A stretch of DNA of 64,000 bases from Paracraurococcus lichenis (GTDB lineage Bacteria > Pseudomonadota > Alphaproteobacteria > Acetobacterales > Acetobacteraceae). The position numbers were made by a program, and so were the translations under genes. Below, one piece after another: positions 58,415 to 64,000 of the stretch. The DNA is taken from positions 310,001-374,000 of the forward strand of contig NZ_JAUTWS010000001.1 of assembly GCF_030657435.1 (NCBI RefSeq), written 5' to 3'. Numbering within the stretch: the stretch's first letter is position 1; each line of letters begins with the position of its first letter. Under the pieces are notes generated by a model, which saw only the letters and a list, made by a program, of their open reading frames with translations, had not been told where the DNA came from and made no database searches.

Positions 58415-59749
58415 ATGACCCTCCTCTCCCCCGTGCTGCCCGCGCCCTTCGTCCCGCCGGCGCCCGAGCCGCCGGAGCAGAGCCCGCCCTTCCTCGGGCA
58501 GCTTCGCGGCTACCGGCGCAACGTCATCGGCACCTGGCCCCGCCGCGCCTATGAGGAGATGGTTTTCGAGCGGCCCTTCTTCGGCCGCCGCACCCTGCTG
58601 CTGAACGCGCCGGAGGCCATCCGCCACGTGCTGGTGGAGGCGACCGAGCGTTACGGCCGCACGCCGGCGACGCTGCGCGTGCTGCGGCCCCTGCTGGGCG
58701 AGGGGCTGGTGCTGGCCGAGGGCGCCGCCTGGCGGCACCAGCGCCGCACCCTGGCGCCGGCCTTCGCGCCGCGCGCCATCGCCACGCTGCTGCCGCTGAT
58801 GCGGGCCGCGGTGGACGATTCGGTCGCGGCGCTGCCCGTGGACCGGCCGCTCGACCTGCTGGGCGCCATGCAGATGCTGGCGCTGGAGGTGGCGGGGCGG
58901 ACGATGATCTCGCTCGGCATGGGGCGCTGGCGGGCGGAGATGCGCGGGCGGCTGGAACGCTACGGCCAGTCCGGTGGGCTGCACCTGTTCGACCTGATGC
59001 TGCCGCCCGCCATCCCGACGCCCTGGGACCTGCGCCGCCGCTGGCACGGCGCGCGCTGGATGGCGCTCATCGAGCGCATCGTTGCGGCGCGCCAGGCGGA
59101 GCGGCGGCAGGGCGAGGCCACGGACCTGCTCGACATGCTGCTCGCGGCGCGCGACCCGGAGACCGGCCGCGCCTTCCCCCCGCGCGAGGTGCGCGACCAG
59201 GTCGCCACGCTGCTGCTGGCGGGGCACGAGACGACCTCGCTGGCGATCTTCTGGTCGCTGGTGCTGCTGGCCCAGGCGCCGGCCTGGCAGGACCGGGTGG
59301 CGGCGGAAGCGGGCGCGGCGCAGCAGCCGCTGACGCGCGCCGTGGTGGAGGAGGCGATGCGGCTCTACCCGCCGGCCTTCACCCTGGCGCGGCTGGCGCG
59401 CGAGCCGGACGAGGTGGCGGGCGTGACGCTGCGGCGCGGCGACGCGGTGCTGATCGCGCCCTGGGTGCTGCACCGCCACCGGCGGCTCTGGGAGCGGCCG
59501 GAGGAATTCGACCCGCGCCGCTTCCTGCCCCCCGCGCCGCCGCCGGAGCGCTTCGCCTACCTGCCCTTCGGCGCCGGGCCGCGGGTCTGTATCGGCGCGC
59601 CCTTCGCGCTGGCCGAGGCGACGCTGGCGCTCTCGGCCATTCTCGGGCGGTTCCGCCTGGCGCTGCCGGGCAAGCGGCCCGTCATGCCGCTGGCGGTGAC
59701 GACGACGGTGCCGGACCACCGGCCGCTCTTCCGGCTGGAGCGTCGCTGA
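58415..59749 (+). CDS. Cytochrome P450
   Basis: A 444-residue soluble P450. I-helix oxygen-binding AGHETT in LLLAGHETTSLAIFWSL, ExxR in VEEAMRLYPP, and heme loop FGAGPRVCIG with the thiolate Cys392. The overall pattern (FAPRAIATLL, LALEVAGRTMISLG) resembles the CYP family near fatty acid/terpene hydroxylases of Proteobacteria. Start ATG 58415 has GGAGG 8 bp upstream; ATGs at 58358 and 58394 are in frame. No ferredoxin gene adjoins. Its 3' end overlaps the convergent deacetylase gene by 68 bp. Confidence 0.93.
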   Translation: MTLLSPVLPAPFVPPAPEPPEQSPPFLGQLRGYRRNVIGTWPRRAYEEMVFERPFFGRRTLLLNAPEAIRHVLVEATERYGRTPATLRVLRPLLGEGLVLAEGAAWRHQRRTLAPAFAPRAIATLLPLMRAAVDDSVAALPVDRPLDLLGAMQMLALEVAGRTMISLGMGRWRAEMRGRLERYGQSGGLHLFDLMLPPAIPTPWDLRRRWHGARWMALIERIVAARQAERRQGEATDLLDMLLAARDPETGRAFPPREVRDQVATLLLAGHETTSLAIFWSLVLLAQAPAWQDRVAAEAGAAQQPLTRAVVEEAMRLYPPAFTLARLAREPDEVAGVTLRRGDAVLIAPWVLHRHRRLWERPEEFDPRRFLPPAPPPERFAYLPFGAGPRVCIGAPFALAEATLALSAILGRFRLALPGKRPVMPLAVTTTVPDHRPLFRLERR

Positions 59750-60608
59750 GCGCCGGCCAGAAGGGCTGGATGGCGCGGTAGCCGAGGAGCGCGACGCCGG
59801 CCTCCCGGCACCAGGCGGCGACGGCGCCCTCGGCGAGGAGGGCGTATTCGCGCATGCGCCAGCCGGCATGATCGGGCGCGATCGCCTCGATGTCGCCGGG
59901 CGTGGCGGCATGCAGGGCGAGGTGCGTGACGCCCTCGGGCAGGGTGCGGATCATGCGCTCGTAGCCGGCGCGCGCCTCTTCGGCCGGCACGGCCAGCGTG
60001 CCGTGGATGCCGTCCGGCAACGGCAGGCCGGCCGCCTCCAGCGCGGCGACGCAGCGCTCATAGGCGGCGGGGTCCGGCGCGAAGCGGATGCGGCGCGGCA
60101 GCACTGGCACGGCGCCGATCTCCCGCGCCAGCGCGACGTGGCAGGGCAGCAATTCCGGCAGCATGGCGCCGGCCATATGCGCGTCGAGATGCGTCGGCCG
60201 CAGCCCCGCCGCCAGCGCGCGCTCGACCTGCGCGCGCAGCTCCGCCTCCGCCGCCTCCGGCACCAGGTGCCGGCGCAGCGAGTCGAGGTCGCGCCAGAAA
60301 TACCCGTCCGCATCCACCAGGCCGGAAGCGGGGCTGCGCGTCGTCAGCGGCGCCCAGCGGTAGTGCCGCCACTCGCTGGTCAGGGTCAGGTGGACGCCGA
60401 GGTCGAGCGCGGGATCGGCCGCCGCGGCCTCCGCCATCCCGGCGAACCAGGGGCAGGGCACCATGACGGCGCCGCAGGTGACGAGGCCGCGCGCGGCGAG
60501 GTCGAGGAAGGCCCGGTTGCCGGCATGGCACATCCCGAGGTCGTCCACATGCGGGATGGCGGCGCGCGCGAGCCCGAGCCGCGCCGCCAGCGGGGAGGAT
60601 GCCGTCAT
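59682..60608 (-). CDS. ChbG/YdjC/HpnK-family carbohydrate deacetylase
   Basis: A 308-residue YdjC-like protein. Metal and catalytic motifs are [12 protein letters not shown] (usually ADDLG; here VDDLG), [12 protein letters not shown] and THLDAHMA, which supply the Asp and two His ligands. ChbG removes an acetyl group from chitooligosaccharides; other members act in hopanoid or unknown carbohydrate pathways. The last 23 or so residues (Ala/Pro/Ser-rich) are encoded antisense to the P450 end, so the conserved fold finishes before the overlap. Confidence 0.86.
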   Translation of the reverse strand: MTASSPLAARLGLARAAIPHVDDLGMCHAGNRAFLDLAARGLVTCGAVMVPCPWFAGMAEAAAADPALDLGVHLTLTSEWRHYRWAPLTTRSPASGLVDADGYFWRDLDSLRRHLVPEAAEAELRAQVERALAAGLRPTHLDAHMAGAMLPELLPCHVALAREIGAVPVLPRRIRFAPDPAAYERCVAALEAAGLPLPDGIHGTLAVPAEEARAGYERMIRTLPEGVTHLALHAATPGDIEAIAPDHAGWRMREYALLAEGAVAAWCREAGVALLGYRAIQPFWPALSDAPAGRAAGGPAPSSSPPAA

Positions 60609-60808
60609 GCCGCCGAGATGGGGCCTCCTTGCGCGGCGAGCAGCCGCAATGGCGCAGACGTGGCCAATCCCTGGCCCGATCCCCGGCCGGCGCTCGGCGT
60701 TGCCGCGGCATGTCGGAAGCCCTGCCGCGCCCGGTCTGGCGGCCCGGCCCTGGCTGGCGCATCCTGCGGTCCTCCGGCCGCTTGGGCCGCAACGGGGGAA
60801 GCGCCAGC

Positions 60809-62014
60809 ATGGAGTTCGACCATTCGCCCCGCGTCCGGGACTTGCAGGCCCGGCTGCAGGCCTTCATGCAGGACGAGATCTACCCGGCCGAGGCCCGCTT
60901 CGCCGCCGAGGTGGCGAAGGGCGACCGCTGGCAGCCGACCGCGGTCATGGAGGAGCTGAAGGCCAGGGCGCGCGCCGCCGGCCTCTGGAACCTCTTCCTG
61001 CCGGAGAGTGAGTACGGCGCCGGCCTGACCAACCTGGAATATGCCCCGCTCTGCGAGATCCTCGGCCGCAGCATGATCGCGCCGGAGGCGCTCAACTGCT
61101 CCGCACCCGATACCGGCAACATGGAGGTGCTGGTCCGCTACGGCACGGAACAGCAGAAGCGGCAGTGGCTGGAGCCGCTGCTGGCCGGCGAGATCCGCAG
61201 CGCCTTCGCCATGACCGAGCCGGCCGTCGCCTCCTCCGACGCCACCAACATCGAGAGCCGGATCACCCGCGACGGCGACCACTACGTGCTGAACGGGCGG
61301 AAGTGGTGGACCAGCGGCATCGGCGACCCGCGCTGCCGCATCATCATCTTCATGGGCAAGAGTGACCCGGAGAACCCGGACCGCCACCGCCAGCAGAGCA
61401 TGATCCTGGTGCCGCGCGACGCGCCGGGCATCACCGTCGTCCGCATGCTCAACATCATGGGCTATGACGACGCGCCGCATGGCCATGCCGAGGTGATCTT
61501 CGACAATGTCCGCGTCCCCGCCGCCAACATGCTGCTGGGCGAGGGCAGGGGGTTCGAGATCGCGCAGGGGAGGCTTGGCCCCGGGCGTATCCACCATTGC
61601 ATGCGGCTGATCGGCCTGGCCGAGCGGGCGCTGGAGCTGATGTGCCGCCGCGCCCAGTCGCGCACCGCCTTCGGCCGGCGGGTCGCGGAATTCGACACCA
61701 CGCTCGAGCGCATCGCGGAATCGCGCATCCTGATCGACCAGGCGCGGCTGCTGACGCTGAAGGCCGCCTGGATGATGGACACCGCCGGCAACAAGGAGGC
61801 ACGGGCCGAGATCGCCATGATCAAGGTGGTCGCGCCCAACATGGCCTGCCGGGTGCTGGACTGGGCGATCCAGGCGCATGGCGGCGGCGGCATGTCGGAC
61901 GACTTCCCGCTGGCCTATGGCTATGCGCTGGCCCGCGCGCTGCGCTTCGCCGACGGCCCGGACGAGGTGCACCGCGCCCAGGTCGCCCGGCTCGAGCTGC
62001 GCAAGCACCGGTAG
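60809..62014 (+). CDS. ACAD10/11-like acyl-CoA dehydrogenase
   Basis: A 401-residue acyl-CoA dehydrogenase of the ACAD10/ACAD11 branch. Characteristic stretches are [54 protein letters not shown] and [17 protein letters not shown]. Mammalian ACAD10/11 carry a phosphotransferase domain fused to this dehydrogenase and degrade 4-hydroxy acyl-CoAs through a phosphorylated intermediate. Here the kinase is the separate gene 10 bp downstream. ATG 60809 follows GGGGGAA; the 200 bp upstream to the divergent deacetylase hold no gene. Confidence 0.9.
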   Translation: MEFDHSPRVRDLQARLQAFMQDEIYPAEARFAAEVAKGDRWQPTAVMEELKARARAAGLWNLFLPESEYGAGLTNLEYAPLCEILGRSMIAPEALNCSAPDTGNMEVLVRYGTEQQKRQWLEPLLAGEIRSAFAMTEPAVASSDATNIESRITRDGDHYVLNGRKWWTSGIGDPRCRIIIFMGKSDPENPDRHRQQSMILVPRDAPGITVVRMLNIMGYDDAPHGHAEVIFDNVRVPAANMLLGEGRGFEIAQGRLGPGRIHHCMRLIGLAERALELMCRRAQSRTAFGRRVAEFDTTLERIAESRILIDQARLLTLKAAWMMDTAGNKEARAEIAMIKVVAPNMACRVLDWAIQAHGGGGMSDDFPLAYGYALARALRFADGPDEVHRAQVARLELRKHR

Positions 62015-62023
62015 GAGGGAGCG

Positions 62024-63043
62024 ATGGAATTCGATCTCGCGCCGCTCGGCGCCTGGCTCGCGCGGCATGTCGAGGGCTTCCGCGGGCCCTTCGCCATGGA
62101 CCGCCTCTCCGGCGGCCAGTCCAACCCGACCTACCGCATCCGCGCCGCCTCGGGCGACTACGTCCTTCGGCGGAAGCCCGACGGCAAGCTGCTGCCCTCG
62201 GCCCATGCGGTGGACCGGGAGTACCGGGTGATCGGCGCGCTGCACGCGGCCGGCCTGCCGATGCCGCGCGTCTTCGGCTATGGCGACGACCCCGCCGTCG
62301 TGCCGACGCCCTTCTTCGTCATGGAGTTCGTCGAGGGGCGCATCTTCTTCGACCCGCGCCTGCCGGAGGTGCCGCGGCAGGACCGCGCGGCGCTCTTCGA
62401 TGCCATGAACGACACCCTGGCGCGGCTGCACAGCCTCGATCCCACGGCCATCGGCCTCGGCGACTATGGCCGCCCCGGCAATTACATGGCGCGGCAGATC
62501 GAGCGCTGGACGAAGCAGTACCGCGCCTCCGAGACGCAGCGGATCGAGGCTATGGAGCGGCTGATCGAGTGGCTGCCCCGGCGCCTCGCCACGGTGGACG
62601 ACAGCGCCGTCTCGGTGGTGCATGGCGACTGCCGGATGGACAACTTCGTCTTCCACCCGACCGAGCCGCGCGTCGTCGCCGTGCTGGACTGGGAACTCTC
62701 GACCCTCGGCAGCCCGCTGGCCGATTTCGCCTACAACGTCATGGCCTGGCGAATCACGCCCGAGCTCTTCCGCGGCATGGCGGGCAGCGACCTCGCCGCG
62801 CTCGGCCTGCCGGCCGAGTCGGACTATGTCGCCGCCTATTGCCGGCGGACCGGCCGGGAGGCCTTCCCGGCGCTCGACTTCTACCTCGCCTTCAACCTGT
62901 TCCGGCTGGCCGCCATCATGCAGGGAATCGCCCGCCGGGTGCTGGACGGCACGGCGGCCGGGGCGGATGCCGAGGAGAACGGCCGCAAGGCGGCGCCCAT
63001 CGCCGAGCTCGGCTGGCAGACGGCACAACGCGCGGGCGCCTGA
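62024..63043 (+). CDS. APH-fold kinase, ACAD10/11 N-domain homologue
   Basis: A 339-residue aminoglycoside-phosphotransferase-fold kinase. The glycine region is LSGGQSNPTYRIRAASGDYVLRRKP, catalytic loop HGDCRMDN and metal-binding DWELSTLG. These match the kinase domain of ACAD10/11 (and the LvaA-type hydroxyacyl-CoA kinase) rather than drug-resistance kinases. It should phosphorylate the hydroxyl of a 4- (or 3-) hydroxyacyl-CoA for removal by the dehydrogenase encoded just upstream. Start at GGAGGGAGCG ribosome site; normal length. Confidence 0.88.
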   Translation: MEFDLAPLGAWLARHVEGFRGPFAMDRLSGGQSNPTYRIRAASGDYVLRRKPDGKLLPSAHAVDREYRVIGALHAAGLPMPRVFGYGDDPAVVPTPFFVMEFVEGRIFFDPRLPEVPRQDRAALFDAMNDTLARLHSLDPTAIGLGDYGRPGNYMARQIERWTKQYRASETQRIEAMERLIEWLPRRLATVDDSAVSVVHGDCRMDNFVFHPTEPRVVAVLDWELSTLGSPLADFAYNVMAWRITPELFRGMAGSDLAALGLPAESDYVAAYCRRTGREAFPALDFYLAFNLFRLAAIMQGIARRVLDGTAAGADAEENGRKAAPIAELGWQTAQRAGA

Positions 63044-63580
63044 CGGAGGCGGTATGTTACATCACCAGGCGACTTGCTATCACTGTCCGCGCGAATGGCT
63101 TCGTCATAGGATCTAATGAGAGATGACAAATCAGAGCGAAATGCAGAAGCGATATATCAAGCTTATGGCGGATTACTATTGCTTCCCGTTATGGGAGTCA
63201 ACTCCAGACTCCTATGATAATGTTGATCCGGCCGATTTGCCAATAACAGATGAACTCAGAGACGATCTATACAAATAGGCGGAGCAATACACAGCTTCAC
63301 TTAACATGGATGACCCACCATCCTCCGGATTTGCTGATGCGGCCACCGAAGAAGCGTTCCGACAAAAAGGAGTCGAGCTTTTGCACCGACTTCAAAATGA
63401 GCTGAGCGATGCGTATGACGCGTATGAATTTAGGCTTGTTTTGCCATGATGTTATCTACATGTGACAGCGAGTTTAGCTGACCTTTTGCAGATTTTGTTT
63501 TTCATGCAATAACTTCTTTCACAATAACGCTTCTGTTTCATTCAGATCATCCGGCTTTTTTTACTTCTAAAATTTTCATT
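63044..63580. other. AT-rich island
   Basis: Base composition drops abruptly from the very GC-rich level of the rest of the window: long A/T runs (CTTTTTTTACTT, AAAATTTTCATT) and codons such as ATA, AAA and TTA appear. The change starts within about 20 bp of the kinase stop and ends sharply near 63580. It holds the interrupted gene at 63123-63449 and, from 63450 to 63580, no coding sequence that I can support. No direct repeats or transposase ends were found at its edges. Horizontal origin is inferred. Confidence 0.8.
63123..63449 (+). pseudogene. Small foreign gene interrupted by an in-frame amber codon
   Basis: From ATG 63123 the frame codes for 51 residues (ending DELRDDLYK), meets TAG at 63276-63278, and then continues in the same frame for 56 more codons (AEQYTASLNMDDPPSSGF through QNELSDAYDAYEFRLVLP) to TGA at 63447-63449. 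Both halves look coherent: acidic, aromatic-rich, and joined they give a 108-codon protein in which the amber replaces a probable Trp (YK-W-AEQY). The pattern (short acidic protein, ADYYCFPLW start) resembles small immunity/hypothetical proteins of mobile islands. Codon use is AT-rich, unlike any neighbour. It is likely a recently inactivated acquired gene; readthrough by a suppressor tRNA is possible but not shown. Confidence 0.75.
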
Positions 63581-63728
63581 GCCCGCCCTGGGCGTGGCCG
63601 CCCCGGTCGGGCATGCCGTCAGCCTTCTGCAGCCGTTGACGCAGATCCAGGACCAATCCGTGCCTCAGGTAATCAAGCTTGCCGCCGTGCTCGGCACAGT
63701 CATCCTGTGGCGGCCGGAGCCGCCACCT

Positions 63729-64000
63729 GTGACCACCCCGATCCGCAAGATCTGCCATATCGACCTCGACGCCTTCTATGCCAGCGTCGAGCAACGCGAC
63801 GACCCGGCCCTCCGCGGCCGCCCGGTCGCGGTCGGCGGCTCGCGCGAGCGGGGCGTGGTGGCGGCGGCGAGCTACGAGGCGCGGAAGTACGGCGTCCGCT
63901 CCGCCATGCCCTCGCTGCAGGCGGCGCGGCTCTGCCCGGAGCTGGTCTTCGTGAAGCCGCGCTTCGAGGTCTACCGCGCCATCTCCCGCGAGATCCGTGC
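63729..64000 (+). CDS. dinB: DNA polymerase IV (DinB), 3' end outside window
   Basis: The N-terminal 90 residues of a Y-family polymerase: [20 protein letters not shown] carries the first catalytic aspartate pair, followed by [29 protein letters not shown] and [11 protein letters not shown]. It does error-prone translesion synthesis. GTG 63729 is taken as start because it immediately precedes the conserved region; the frame is open further upstream with no recognisable sequence. Bases 63581-63728 return to high GC and contain no gene I can support. The gene runs off the window end. Confidence 0.92.
   Translation, partial: MTTPIRKICHIDLDAFYASVEQRDDPALRGRPVAVGGSRERGVVAAASYEARKYGVRSAMPSLQAARLCPELVFVKPRFEVYRAISREIR

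Noticed and set aside
63576-63794. A 72-codon minus-strand frame overlapping the dinB start
   Set aside because: It is antisense to the conserved DinB N-terminus, has no recognisable family and could not be tied to any transposase, so it was not called as an insertion-sequence remnant.
1-64000. tRNA, rRNA, riboswitch or CRISPR features
   Set aside because: Reading through the intergenic regions gave no cloverleaf, no conserved riboswitch core and no regularly spaced direct repeats.

Overview
The window is very GC-rich, gene-dense DNA with short Shine-Dalgarno-led or overlapping genes. Its content (HAAT-type branched-chain transporters fused to acyl-CoA catabolism, Zur-type zinc control, a DUF1127 protein, EcfG-like promoter motifs, many orphan periplasmic binding proteins) fits an alphaproteobacterium, most likely an Acetobacteraceae/Roseomonas-like soil or water organism. 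That placement is inference from style and content; no rRNA is present.

Layout. 1-2296: the end of a deoxysugar/surface polysaccharide cluster (C-methyltransferase, 3,5-epimerase, NAD-dependent epimerase). 2293-17600: a divergent TetR regulator and one tightly coupled run of eleven genes combining a Liv-type ABC importer, three acyl-activating-enzyme homologues, isovaleryl-CoA dehydrogenase and both subunits of 3-methylcrotonyl-CoA carboxylase; this looks like uptake, CoA activation and the first steps of branched-chain acyl-CoA breakdown. 17631-24641: MFS transporter, DUF1127 protein, aminopeptidase P, MpaB-like oxygenase, Tat-exported amidohydrolase, SPW-type membrane protein and a lipoprotein. 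24720-28222: the housekeeping set YfgM-like/BamB/Der. 28201-28887: a VapBC/FitAB-type toxin-antitoxin pair. 28914-32337: a luciferase-like monooxygenase and an alpha/beta hydrolase divergent from an orphan binding protein. 32456-38295: chromate transporter, then a stress block (Mn catalase, DUF892/YciE protein, aldo-keto reductase, PHB-depolymerase-like esterase, DUF3072 protein).

38320-40352: a zinc locus (His-rich COG0523 metallochaperone, HisI, divergent Zur). 40365-40966: ParDE with its operator. 41088-49179: a Rap1a/Tai protein, glycine-zipper lipoprotein, GNAT, sulfur genes (MetC-like, mercaptopyruvate sulfurtransferase), AlaX, NUDIX, an EamA transporter and a hybrid sensor kinase. 49325-51083: a second zinc locus, a clear Zur box over a promoter that drives a 39-residue membrane peptide followed by ZnuC and ZnuB. 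51212-63043: cupin, a four-gene operon (two SDRs, polysaccharide deacetylase, peptide-type binding protein), EamA transporter, flavin monooxygenase, cytochrome P450, ChbG/YdjC deacetylase, and an ACAD10/11-like dehydrogenase plus kinase pair. 63044-63580: a small AT-rich island carrying a foreign gene broken by an amber codon, followed by the start of dinB cut by the window edge.

The most interesting points are the Zur-controlled, apparently leaderless micro-ORF ahead of znuCB; a znuB that seems to begin at CTG; a dispersed palindromic repeat present three times, once in frame inside livF and once enlarged by a nested hairpin; a PaaK-like protein lacking the ATP-binding loop inside the Liv/Liu operon; and the amber-interrupted gene in the AT-rich island. 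No tRNA, rRNA, CRISPR array or complete insertion sequence was seen.
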